DNA of 64,000 nucleotides, from contig QFWI01000009.1 in assembly GCA_003149345.1 (NCBI GenBank), forward strand, positions 35,688 to 99,687, in the 5' to 3' direction. Within the stretch, counting starts at the first letter, position 1, and each line of letters opens with the position of its first letter. A program made the position numbers and the translations under genes. Below the pieces are notes generated by a model. The model did no database searches. It was not told where the DNA came from and was given only the letters and a program-made list of their open reading frames with translations. This document shows positions 17,596 to 25,099 of the stretch, one piece after another. The DNA comes from Vampirovibrio chlorellavorus (lineage in GTDB: Bacteria; Cyanobacteriota; Vampirovibrionia; Vampirovibrionales; Vampirovibrionaceae).

Positions 17596-19491
17596 ATGAC
17601 CATCAATACCCCCCGCACAGCCCCGTTGGCCCTCACCCTTTGCCTTCTCAGTCTGTTGGGCCTGGCCGGGGCATCCCTGCTTTGGGGAATGGGCAATCAG
17701 GCCGTGGCCCAGTCGGAAGCGCCCAGTTTTCTCAATCCGGCCCGACCGCAGACCCAGGCCACCTTTCGCTTTCCCTATACCGCTATCGATCCCGACGCCC
17801 TCAGTCAACCGGCGAACAAAGGGATTCCGGGCTTCCGGGGGGAAAACCAGCTGATGATTTACACCCCGACCTCCGGCCCACAAACGGGCACCAATCAAGC
17901 CGGACTGGAAGCAGTGGTTGAACATGGCCGGGTGGTCAAACGCAACCCCGGTAATAGCGATATCCCGGCCAACGGCTTTGTCATCAGCGCCCACGGATCA
18001 GCGGCCCAGTGGCTGGCCCGTTTTGGCAAAGTGGGCTCTCTGGCCAGCTGGAGCCCTGAGACCGGTAAACTGACTCTGGAATTCACCCCGGCCACTTACC
18101 TGAACGAGGTGGATGCCGCCCTGGCAGAAGCCACGGCCAAGCCCGGAGCCTCTGCCGCCTACCCGGAGCATTTGGCACAGGCCCAACAATGCCGTGCGGA
18201 ATTACTGGCCCAGCAAAACGGGCCGGTTACGGAAGCCATGGCCAGTCTGGCCCAGCGTTGTGTGCATGCGGCCAACGTGGCTTTTTACAATACCATTCCC
18301 TCGGAGTCCAACGCCTTCCGGGGCACCTGGATTCGCCCGGAGGGCAACGACCCGCAGCAAGTCCGGCAGGCCGTGGCCGCCCTGAAACGGGCCAACATTC
18401 AGCAAGTCTTTGTGGAAACCTACTATCAAGGCAAAACCATTTACCCCAGCAAGGTTATGGCCGCTTACGGGCTCACCGAACAGCATCCCCGCTACCGGGG
18501 CGGCGATCCGCTGAAGCTGTGGATTGAAGAGGCGCACCAACAGGGGTTGAAGGTGCATGTGTGGGCCCAGGTCTTTTTCGCGGGAAACCAGAAGGAAAAC
18601 AGCGAGCAGTATGGCCCCATCCTGAGCCGACATCCCGAGTGGCGCAACGTCCAGCGCCCCCACTGGAATACGGCGACTCCGGTCATCTCCAACATCGAGC
18701 CGGGGCATTACTTTCTGGATCCGGCCAACCCGGAGGTACGCCAGTTTTTAAACCAACTACTGATGGAAATGGTCAGCGAGTATGACGTGGACGGGCTGAA
18801 CCTGGACTATATCCGCTACCCGGCCAGCGCTGCGGTCAGCAAGGCGAATTACCTGGGCACCACCTGGGGTTACACGGAAGTGGCCCGGAAACGCTTTATA
18901 GCCGTCATTGAAGCGGAACGCACCACTGCCGAAAACCAGCGGCTGGCGGGGCTCAAGCAAGCCGGGAAACCCATCCCCAAAAACGTCGCCAAGCCCGCCC
19001 TGCCGTCTGCCGATCCGGTGACCTTCACCCCCAGCCACCCCCTGTGGAACCGCTGGGTCAGCTGGCGCAAGGAACAGGTTTCCAGCTTCGTGAAATCCAT
19101 TTCTCAGCAGGCACGTACCCTGAAACCCAACTTAATGGTGTCGGCGGTGGTCTTTCCAAGCCATGATCCCACCTACGCCCTGAAATTGCAGGACTACCCC
19201 CGTTGGGCCAAAGAGGGGGATATTCAAGCCCTGACCCCCATTGGGCTCTCCACTGACCTGGGACGTATGCGCTTGCAATGCGATCAACTCCAGGAGCAAG
19301 TGCAAGGGAAAATCCCGGTGTATGTGGGTATTTTTTCCCTGTACAACCGCACCGGCCCCCTCAGCCTGGTGGAAGAGATTGACACGGTGCGGCAGGCCGG
19401 ATTGGGCGGGGTGGTGCTGTTTGACGGGGCCCGTCTCAGCGCCCCTTACGAAGAGGCCTTGCGGGAAGGCCCTTTTCGCAAGGCGCCCTGA
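17596..19491 (+). CDS. secreted glycoside hydrolase-like protein (GHL10/DUF187 type)
   Basis: The protein has about 631 residues. A hydrophobic N-terminal segment (LALTLCLLSLLGLAGASL) followed by a plausible cleavage site at AVAQ-SE indicates export. From about residue 240 (FRGTWIRPEG) comes a TIM-barrel-like domain of the glycosyl-hydrolase-like 10 group. Its hallmarks are FVETYYQG, GLKVHVWAQVFFAG and VDGLNLDYIRYP near 396. The acidic residues of the last motif are likely catalytic. The family acts on uncharacterised polysaccharides, and cell wall or extracellular polymer is a reasonable guess. The ATG at 17596 follows AGGAAGG; nearer TTG codons exist. The roughly 200 N-terminal residues have no clear domain. 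Confidence 0.85.
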   Translation: MTINTPRTAPLALTLCLLSLLGLAGASLLWGMGNQAVAQSEAPSFLNPARPQTQATFRFPYTAIDPDALSQPANKGIPGFRGENQLMIYTPTSGPQTGTNQAGLEAVVEHGRVVKRNPGNSDIPANGFVISAHGSAAQWLARFGKVGSLASWSPETGKLTLEFTPATYLNEVDAALAEATAKPGASAAYPEHLAQAQQCRAELLAQQNGPVTEAMASLAQRCVHAANVAFYNTIPSESNAFRGTWIRPEGNDPQQVRQAVAALKRANIQQVFVETYYQGKTIYPSKVMAAYGLTEQHPRYRGGDPLKLWIEEAHQQGLKVHVWAQVFFAGNQKENSEQYGPILSRHPEWRNVQRPHWNTATPVISNIEPGHYFLDPANPEVRQFLNQLLMEMVSEYDVDGLNLDYIRYPASAAVSKANYLGTTWGYTEVARKRFIAVIEAERTTAENQRLAGLKQAGKPIPKNVAKPALPSADPVTFTPSHPLWNRWVSWRKEQVSSFVKSISQQARTLKPNLMVSAVVFPSHDPTYALKLQDYPRWAKEGDIQALTPIGLSTDLGRMRLQCDQLQEQVQGKIPVYVGIFSLYNRTGPLSLVEEIDTVRQAGLGGVVLFDGARLSAPYEEALREGPFRKAP

Positions 19492-19544
19492 TATCCCTGG
19501 TTAAAAAGTCCCGGCGCCGACCCGTGGATGAGCCTTCCTGGCCC

Positions 19545-19916
19545 TTAGCGGACGGTGATCTCAAACGCCCCGTGGGCTTGCCGGGTAAAGACTTCGGTCT
19601 GAATGATGGCTTCCAGATTCAAGGGGCCATACAGGTGCGGGTACAGCTCTCCGTGGGTGGAGGGCTCCCAGCGCAGTTCGGGGTGCAGGGCGTCCACGGC
19701 CACGCTCAGCAGCAACAATTCCTCCTGTTCGGGGAAGTAGGCGTTGGCCACCCGGTTCAGCTGGTGAGCCGGTGAGGCGTGAATAAACCCCTCCGTAGCC
19801 AGGCTGTCGGTGATGAATTGTCCCTGGCGGTTGGCCTTCTGGAAGGCGTCCGGGGTACACAGGATGTAGATGATTTCAGGGTGGACTGTTTCTGACGGGG
19901 GCTTTGACTGAGACAT
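19545..19916 (-). CDS. DUF952-family protein
   Basis: A 123-residue protein matching DUF952. The family motif EGFIHASPAHQLNRVAN contains the conserved His and Ser, and HLYGPLNLEAI lies near the C-terminus. Members resemble glutathione S-transferase-associated or ADP-ribosyl-binding small proteins, but no reaction is established. I chose the ATG at 19916 because the family begins shortly after; longer upstream frames are unlike the family. It is convergent with the hydrolase at 17596-19491, leaving 53 bp. Confidence 0.82.
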   Translation of the reverse strand: MSQSKPPSETVHPEIIYILCTPDAFQKANRQGQFITDSLATEGFIHASPAHQLNRVANAYFPEQEELLLLSVAVDALHPELRWEPSTHGELYPHLYGPLNLEAIIQTEVFTRQAHGAFEITVR

Positions 19917-20188
19917 GGGATAAAACTCACGGCAAACATTGGGACTGACCCTGATTGTGGCCGGAACACGGCCAAGGCGCAAATGTTGAGACTCCGTAAC
20001 GTGTGCCACCCATCCCAATCTGGCTGTGCAGTCTTCATTTTGGGGACTGGCAACCCTCATGGCCGGTATCAACCCTGTATTGTTACTTGACCCCTTTATT
20101 GGCATCCCCTATCGTGAGAAGACCATCGGGTTTGTCATGGCCCAATGGCTCGCAAGTAAACAGGCATTTAAAGAGAGGGAGAGCGCCC

Positions 20189-20482
20189 ATGGCCAAGCAA
20201 AGTGAGACCGTAAGGCAAAGCGATTTAAAGGTAAGCGAGCGGGATACCACCCTGAATCCACGTCAATTACGGGCTGCCGGATTCATACCGGTCACCCTGT
20301 ACGGAAAAAATCAGCAATCCATGCAAATTCAGGCCAAAACCCACGAATTAACCCAGTTGATTATGCACGGCAGCCAGCACTTTGTGCTGTCCGGCTTTGT
20401 CAGCGGCAAGGCCCAGTTGCGGCAACTGCAAGTGGATCCCGTGTCCCAGCAGCCCATCAGCGCCCAGTTACTGTCCGTGTAG
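20189..20482 (+). CDS. rplY: 50S ribosomal protein bL25, short form
   Basis: A 97-residue protein corresponding to the 5S rRNA-binding domain of bL25. The signature is NPRQLRAAGFIPVTLYGKN near residues 27-45, followed by the strand HFVLSGFV. The long C-terminal CTC domain seen in many bacteria is absent, so this is the short E. coli-like form. GAGGGAGAG precedes the ATG at 20189. It stands alone, with an intrinsic terminator at 20515-20546. The sequence is rather diverged from textbook bL25, which lowers certainty slightly. Confidence 0.8.
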   Translation: MAKQSETVRQSDLKVSERDTTLNPRQLRAAGFIPVTLYGKNQQSMQIQAKTHELTQLIMHGSQHFVLSGFVSGKAQLRQLQVDPVSQQPISAQLLSV

Positions 20483-20514
20483 CGGCTGATTGCCTGTCCA
20501 TTAAAATCCAAGCG

Positions 20515-20546
20515 GCTCACTCAAATAGTCATTTGGGTGGGCTTTT
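20515..20546 (+). terminator. intrinsic terminator after rplY
   Basis: A 12 bp stem with two G-U pairs (GCTCACTCAAAT against ATTTGGGTGGGC) and an AGTC loop is followed by TTTT. It begins 33 bp after the rplY stop. Confidence 0.7.
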
Positions 20547-20560
20547 GGACTAAAAAAAGT

Positions 20561-20693
20561 GGTCAGTATCCCTTTACAACCCGTTTGTCACTGTTTGAGC
20601 ACAGCGCACTCAAAGTTCATACACTGGCGCTAGTTTCCAAGCCCTGCGCTGCTGCCCGCAGTTTTAGAAACGGGTCGTGAAGGGATACTGACC
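20561..20693. repeat. structured inverted-repeat element, family A copy 1
   Basis: The ends form a 26 bp near-perfect inverted repeat: 20561-20586 against 20668-20693, with outer 12 bp exact (GGTCAGTATCCC). The core keeps blocks ACTGTTTGAGCACAGCG and GTTTTAGAAACG that are shared with 42519-42663. The outer arms have no similarity to that copy yet pair perfectly in each. It lies between rplY and the gene at 20816. See the finding on changing arms. Confidence 0.82.
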
Positions 20694-20712
20694 TGAAAAA
20701 TTCTATTGCGCA

Positions 20713-20745
20713 GGGTAAAACCCGGAAACCAGAAGCTTCCGGGTT
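20713..20745 (-). terminator. probable terminator of the gene at 20816-21358
   Basis: The 9 bp stem AACCCGGAA / TTCCGGGTT is followed on the minus strand by TTTTACCC. The T-run is short. It lies about 70 bp beyond the stop of the minus-strand gene. Confidence 0.5.
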
Positions 20746-20815
20746 AGGGCAGGCAATTATCACCTTATCAGTCGCAGTTAGTTATCAGTCACGTTACATT
20801 GAAGGAGAGAGAAAT

Positions 20816-21358
20816 CTAGGGCAGTTGGGTGGGCAGCAATGCGATGGCCTTATTGAGCAAGGCCGGATTGGCGGCCAGGGCGGCAGGCCCCAGAACCAGT
20901 CCGCTGAGTGCGCCCAGACCGGCACCAGCCACGGCCGCACCAGCGAACAAGGTTGCTTTGTTCCGGTTGTTCACCGGGTGATTGGCGGGCCCCAACGGTT
21001 GCGGGTTGGGCATTTTGCTCGCCGAAGGAATGGCTTCCATCAAGGGACTTAACTTTTGCAGGGCGTTCAGCCAGGGATTATTCCCGGTGATCGCTTGTTT
21101 AGCGAAGGTTTGCAAGGCGCTGACCATCTGGTTGCCTTGCTTGGGCGGCAGGGCCGCCAGTTTGCTGGCATTGCTCACCGCAGCGGGTGTGGACTTGATA
21201 AACACATCGCCCTGGTGGCCATTTTGCCGGTGGATAGGCTGTGTTTTCTGTCCAAAAGCCACAGGCGTGGTTGCTGGCGTGGCGTCAGGCTTGGCCAGCG
21301 TCCGATTTTTTAATGCCTGATATTTCGGCAGCTTAAGCTGATTCAAGGCGTCCATCAT
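20816..21358 (-). CDS. hypothetical protein with C-terminal glycine/alanine-rich membrane segment
   Basis: A 180-residue protein I do not recognise. The N-terminal 60 residues are polar with TPVAFGQKTQ (Phe35-Gly36), a motif shared by other accessory proteins here. The middle is helical. Residues about 135-165 are hydrophobic and Gly/Ala-rich (AGAAVAGAGLGALSG), like a glycine-zipper transmembrane hairpin. This could insert into a membrane. No signal peptide is present. AGAGGG lies about 14 bases upstream, a little far. The gene stands alone. Confidence 0.7.
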   Translation of the reverse strand: MMDALNQLKLPKYQALKNRTLAKPDATPATTPVAFGQKTQPIHRQNGHQGDVFIKSTPAAVSNASKLAALPPKQGNQMVSALQTFAKQAITGNNPWLNALQKLSPLMEAIPSASKMPNPQPLGPANHPVNNRNKATLFAGAAVAGAGLGALSGLVLGPAALAANPALLNKAIALLPTQLP

Positions 21359-21689
21359 GGCGCGGGTCCCATCCCTCTGCTAAATCTTTCACTGAATCCG
21401 TTTAGGAAGTGTGTTTCCAATCGATGAAACTATTCTATCTGAGTTTCCTCATTTAGAAAAATAAAAATAAAAACAAACAAAAGAGCCCTGCCGGAGCTTT
21501 AGTCAGAGTGGTCAAATGCACCTGTTTACAAAACTTAATTATTTCTTGGTGTTTATTTGACAAAAACCATTTAGTGTAAACTTGCCCCAAAGGGTATTTA
21601 TTTTCTTTTTTGACGGTTTGGATAGTGACTTTTTAAAAAATAGTGACTTTCTTCTTGAGATCATCTTTTTCCAAAGGGGTCGTTTTTTA
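21359..21689. other. AT-rich intergenic region
   Basis: This 331 bp stretch contains poly-A/T tracts and a TTGACA hexamer at about 21558, but no well-spaced -10 box. I see no gene. It leads into the repeat region that starts near 21690. Confidence 0.5.
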
Positions 21690-21765
21690 TAAAGGGACGC
21701 CGTCCCCTTAAGAACCCCTGCTGGGAGCGCCTGCGCCCCCAGACCCCACAGAATTTAGAGCAGCA
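21690..21765 (-). repeat. diverged inverted copy of the 134 bp array unit
   Basis: The segment GCTGGGAGCGCCTGCGCCCC with its flanks is the reverse complement of the unit core repeated at 21910-22920. It carries a matching AGGG/CCCT hairpin in place of the array's AAAGGGGGC/GCCCCCTTT hairpin. Identity is lower than among the direct copies. Confidence 0.75.
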
Positions 21766-21807
21766 TATTCTGTGACTCCTGAAAACATCACGGTTTCTTG
21801 CCTCGCT

Positions 21808-21833
21808 TTCGAATGGGGCCTGCCCCATTCGAA
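21808..21833. other. 26 bp palindrome
   Basis: TTCGAATGGGGC and GCCCCATTCGAA flank a CT dinucleotide, a perfect 12 bp stem. It sits between the inverted copy and the direct array. It could be a hairpin terminator lacking a T-run or a protein-binding site. Confidence 0.75.
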
Positions 21834-21909
21834 GATAACACCGTTAGTCTGTGACAGCTTACAGTTACGAAAATACTCAGCTACCAGCCACTTGCATTTT
21901 CTATCTGGA

Positions 21910-22920
21910 GGGATCTGGGGGGTGCAGGCGCTCCCGGCGGGGGATGCAAAGGGGGCGGGCCCCCTTTCAAAAGAAAAAAAGTCTTTTTTGAAAACAGAAA
22001 CATTCGCAAGTAAACATCTAAAAGCATGCGCAGCAAAACTCTACGGGGTCTGGGGGCGCAGGCGCTCCCAGCGGGGGATACAAAGGGGGCGAGCCCCCTT
22101 TCAAAAGAAAAATCCTCTTTTTTGAAAACAGAAACATTCGCAAGTAAACATCTAAAAGCATGCGCAGCAAAACTCTACGGGGTCTGGGGGCGCAGGCGCT
22201 CCCAGCGGGGGATACAAAGGGGGCGAGCCCCCTTTCAAAAGAAAAATCCTCTTTTTTGAAAACAGAAACATTCGCAAGTAAACATCTAAAAGCATGCGCA
22301 GCAAAACTCTGCCGGGCCTGGGGGCGCAGGCGCTCCCAGCGGGGGATGGAAAGGGGGCGGGCCCCCTTTCAAAAGAAAAATCCTCTTTTTTTCAAAATAG
22401 AACATTCGCAAGTAAACATCTAAAAGCATGCGCAGCAAAACTCTGCGGGGTCTGGGGGCGCAGGAGCTCCCGGCGGGGGATACAAAGGGGGCTGGCCCCC
22501 TTTCAAAAGAAAAATCCTCTTTTTTCAAAATAGAACATTCGCAAGTAAACATCTAAAAGCATGCGCAGCAAAACTCTGCGGGGTCTGGGGGCGCAGGAGC
22601 TCCCGGCGGGGGATACAAAGGGGGCTGGCCCCCTTTCAAAAGAAAAATCCTCTTTTTTCAAAATAGAACATTCGCAAGTAAACATCTAAAAGCATGCGCA
22701 GCAAAACTCTGCGGGGTCTGGGGGCGCAGGAGCTCCCGGCGGGGGATACAAAGGGGGCTGGCCCCCTTTCAAAAGAAAAATCCTCTTTTTTCAAAATAGA
22801 ACATTCGCAAGTAAACATCTAAAAGCATGCGCAGCAAAACTCTGCGGGGTCTGGGGGCGCAGGCGCTCCCAGCGGGGGATGCAAAGGGGGCGGGCCCCCT
22901 TTCAAAAGAAAAAAGGTTTT
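21910..22920 (+). repeat. tandem array, eight copies of a 133-135 bp unit
   Basis: The anchor TGGGGGCGCAGG (variant in the first copy) recurs at about 21916, 22051, 22185, 22319, 22453, 22586, 22719 and 22852. The periods are 135, 134, 134, 134, 133, 133 and 133. Each unit contains a GC-rich hairpin (GGGAGC with GCTCCC), a second hairpin AAAGGGGGC/GCCCCCTTT and an A/T tract. The middle copies are almost identical and the first is most diverged. Frames running through it shift at every unit, so it is not coding. There are no unique spacers, so it is not CRISPR. Confidence 0.93.
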
Positions 22921-23037
22921 TAGGATAGACATCCTAAATTCATAAATTTGCTTCGCTGGGAAAACATAACAAGCAACGGCATACTAAAACCACCCGCCTC
23001 CGCGCGGGCGACACCAGAACCAACCGGGGGAAAGACC

Positions 23038-23358
23038 ATGCCGTACCAATGCGCCCATTGCCAAAGCCTGTTTTTCAAGACGCTGGAAATTCGTATCCAC
23101 AGCACCCAAAAGGCTTTGCTCTATAAAAAACGCTGCAAGCGGTGCAAGTACAAATACCTGGTCCAACGCAACAGCCTTCAGGGTAGCTTGATGCCCGCCA
23201 GCTTTAGCGACTGGCAAAAGGCCCACCGGGTGCAAGGCCAAAAAGCCCCAAGCACCGCAAGCGTTCTGGTCAGTGAGTACACCGCGCGCATCAGCCGGAG
23301 CAAGGAACCTCCGTTGGACTACCTGAGCCGACTGGCTCGCGCCCAAACACAGGAATGA
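23038..23358 (+). CDS. small zinc-ribbon-like protein
   Basis: A 106-residue basic protein with two CxxC pairs (CAHC near residue 5 and CKRC near 33) that could bind one zinc ion. The rest is Lys/Arg-rich and may bind nucleic acid. I recognise no family. The ATG at 23038 has GGGGGAAAG about 8 bases upstream. It is the first gene of a five-gene plus-strand operon (23038-26620) that ends in a large terminase, 7 bp before the next gene. It could be a phage regulatory or DNA-binding protein; that is inference from position. Confidence 0.7.
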   Translation: MPYQCAHCQSLFFKTLEIRIHSTQKALLYKKRCKRCKYKYLVQRNSLQGSLMPASFSDWQKAHRVQGQKAPSTASVLVSEYTARISRSKEPPLDYLSRLARAQTQE

Positions 23359-23364
23359 AATTCT

Positions 23365-23676
23365 ATGAAACCAAAAAAGATCCCTCCCCAAACCGGCTTG
23401 TTGCCCAAGCTCAAAAACCTGCTGGATGCCCTCTCTGATCGCTACCAGCGTGTGTTGGGCGTCATCGATGAGGCATTGGACTCCGACAGCATGAAAGACA
23501 AAATCTGGGCGGTGGACTTGATTTTAAAACGCACCCCCACCGACAGCCCCGCCACGCCTGCCAGCGGCAAGGGCAAAAAAACGGAATCCACCCTCAGCCC
23601 CGCCGATTTGGAACAACTGAGCGAGCAGGAATTGCTGAATCGGGTGCGCACCTACATTCAGGATTGGGAGCCCTAA
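23365..23676 (+). CDS. candidate small terminase subunit
   Basis: A 103-residue charged helical protein. The N-terminal half (KLKNLLDALSDRYQRVLGVID, then SMKDKIWAVDLILKR) resembles the helical region of small terminase subunits, which recognise phage DNA and present it to the large subunit. No clear helix-turn-helix is visible, so the call rests mainly on position, size and composition. AGGAA lies about 9 bases before the ATG. It is 4 bp before the acetyltransferase gene and three genes before the large terminase. Confidence 0.45.
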   Translation: MKPKKIPPQTGLLPKLKNLLDALSDRYQRVLGVIDEALDSDSMKDKIWAVDLILKRTPTDSPATPASGKGKKTESTLSPADLEQLSEQELLNRVRTYIQDWEP

Positions 23677-23680
23677 GCCC

Positions 23681-24271
23681 ATGAGTCCGGTCTGTCAGCT
23701 AACCACAGCCGAAACACTGGTTCTTCACGAGCCGGGCATTCGCCACTTGCTACGCTTGCACCGGAACACCCTGCTGGATGACACCTCCCGCAGTGACAGC
23801 CTGAGTGACGACGTGGAGACCCTGTGGCAGAACACGGCAGCCTGCATGCCCTGGCTATGGGTGTTCGTGCAGCCCGATGGGGTCGTCAGCGCCATTGGGG
23901 CCTTGTCGGACATTCAACCGGGACGACATGCCTTTTTGCATGGGGTCAGCCACCCGGGCTTTCGGAAGGCGGGGTGCGTGGAGCAAACCCTGCGCCCCCT
24001 GCTGCAAGCCGCCTTTGACGAGTTGGCCCTCATCAAGGTCAAGGCCGAACTGGAAACCCACAATCGGGGGGCCATGGGTTTTTGCAGGCGCTTTGGCTTT
24101 CAGCGGGAAGCCTTGTTCCGGGAGGACATTGCCGTGGGTGGTCTGCTGCGGGATGTGGCCGTTTACAGCCTCAGCGCCACACGCTACCGGAGCCTGATTG
24201 CGCCAAAACGATTGCCAAAGCGATTGCCTCCAGTTTTGCCTCAGCTTAGCCCAACAGCTCAGACGGATTGA
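23681..24271 (+). CDS. GNAT-family N-acetyltransferase
   Basis: A 196-residue protein with GNAT layout. The strand with GVSHPGFRKAG leads to the cofactor-binding segment, followed by a helix and the C-terminal GFCRRFGFQREALFRED, the usual end motif of the fold. The acetyl-CoA loop (normally Q/RxxGxG/A) is poorly conserved as HPGFRKAGC. The acceptor is unknown. Phages often carry a GNAT gene among their virion genes. GGGAG lies about 11 bases upstream of the ATG at 23681. It sits inside the packaging operon. Confidence 0.78.
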   Translation: MSPVCQLTTAETLVLHEPGIRHLLRLHRNTLLDDTSRSDSLSDDVETLWQNTAACMPWLWVFVQPDGVVSAIGALSDIQPGRHAFLHGVSHPGFRKAGCVEQTLRPLLQAAFDELALIKVKAELETHNRGAMGFCRRFGFQREALFREDIAVGGLLRDVAVYSLSATRYRSLIAPKRLPKRLPPVLPQLSPTAQTD

Positions 24272-24341
24272 AATCTTCAATCAATGACTACCAATCATTC
24301 ACTGCCATCAATGGCATTAACCAAGGAGAAGGACGCCCATC

Positions 24342-25082
24342 ATGTCACTCGGACGCAAAAAAAAGAGTACCACCAAGATTGTTCAAGTGTCTGCCCCACC
24401 GCCCATCACCCGGGTGGAATTCAACAGTCCCACCGGGGATCGCTATGTGACCACCACCCAAAACGGCCAGCAGACTTTTAAAAGCGAGCTGAACCCCGTC
24501 ACCAAACAAACCGTGGAGGAGAGTCTAAAAGGTCTGCAACAACTGGCCAAGGAACTCAACCAGCCCGACCCCGTGCGGCAGCAAGCCATCAATCAGAGAT
24601 CCCGTGACTTTTTTGAATTGCAATCATCCGATATCAACGCCCAGGCCGACGCTCAACTGGCCCGCACCCGTTCCAGCTTGGCCAAGCGCTTCGGAGGGGC
24701 TTACAACGCCACTTTTGGGACAAATTTATTGGCCCAGATGGAGGGCAATCGGCTGGGGCAACTGTCCGAAGCCAGCAAACAGGCGGCCCTGTTGGGCGAG
24801 GATCTGTTTCGGGCCGATGAAGACAGCCGGGTGCGTCGCTTTGCCCTGTTTCAAAACTATCTGGCCGATTTGAACAATCAGGCCCGGGGCTTACAAAGCA
24901 ACGGCAGTAGTGTTTTGCTGAATGAAAGCCAACGAGCCACCGATTTGGCGGTGCAAAAAGCCAACTTGGCTTTACAGGCCAGCCGTCAGGATGCCCTGGC
25001 CCAGTCCGAGCAAAACCGTATTGATCGGGAAAGCGCACTGAAGGCCAGCAGTCAAATCGCCATGGCCCTTATGGGCTTTTGA
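24342..25082 (+). CDS. phage virion-like helical protein
   Basis: A 246-residue protein with a short basic start (SLGRKKKSTTK), a beta-type segment, and then a long Ala/Gln-rich helical part such as AQADAQLARTRSSLAKRFGGAYNATFG. The composition and position next to a large terminase resemble internal virion or tail-associated proteins of podoviruses, but no specific family is recognised. GGAGAAGGA precedes the ATG at 24342. Its stop is 17 bp before the terminase start, so the two are translated together. Confidence 0.6.
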   Translation: MSLGRKKKSTTKIVQVSAPPPITRVEFNSPTGDRYVTTTQNGQQTFKSELNPVTKQTVEESLKGLQQLAKELNQPDPVRQQAINQRSRDFFELQSSDINAQADAQLARTRSSLAKRFGGAYNATFGTNLLAQMEGNRLGQLSEASKQAALLGEDLFRADEDSRVRRFALFQNYLADLNNQARGLQSNGSSVLLNESQRATDLAVQKANLALQASRQDALAQSEQNRIDRESALKASSQIAMALMGF

Positions 25083-25099
25083 GGGAGGGGAAGTCAACC

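Noticed and set aside
22026..22818. Several 60-88 codon frames in the repeat array
   Set aside because: They repeat with the 134 bp unit and shift frame at each copy, so they follow the repeat and not a protein.
21910..22920. Array considered as a CRISPR
   Set aside because: The repeated unit is 133-135 bp and almost identical throughout. There are no short repeats separated by unique spacers.
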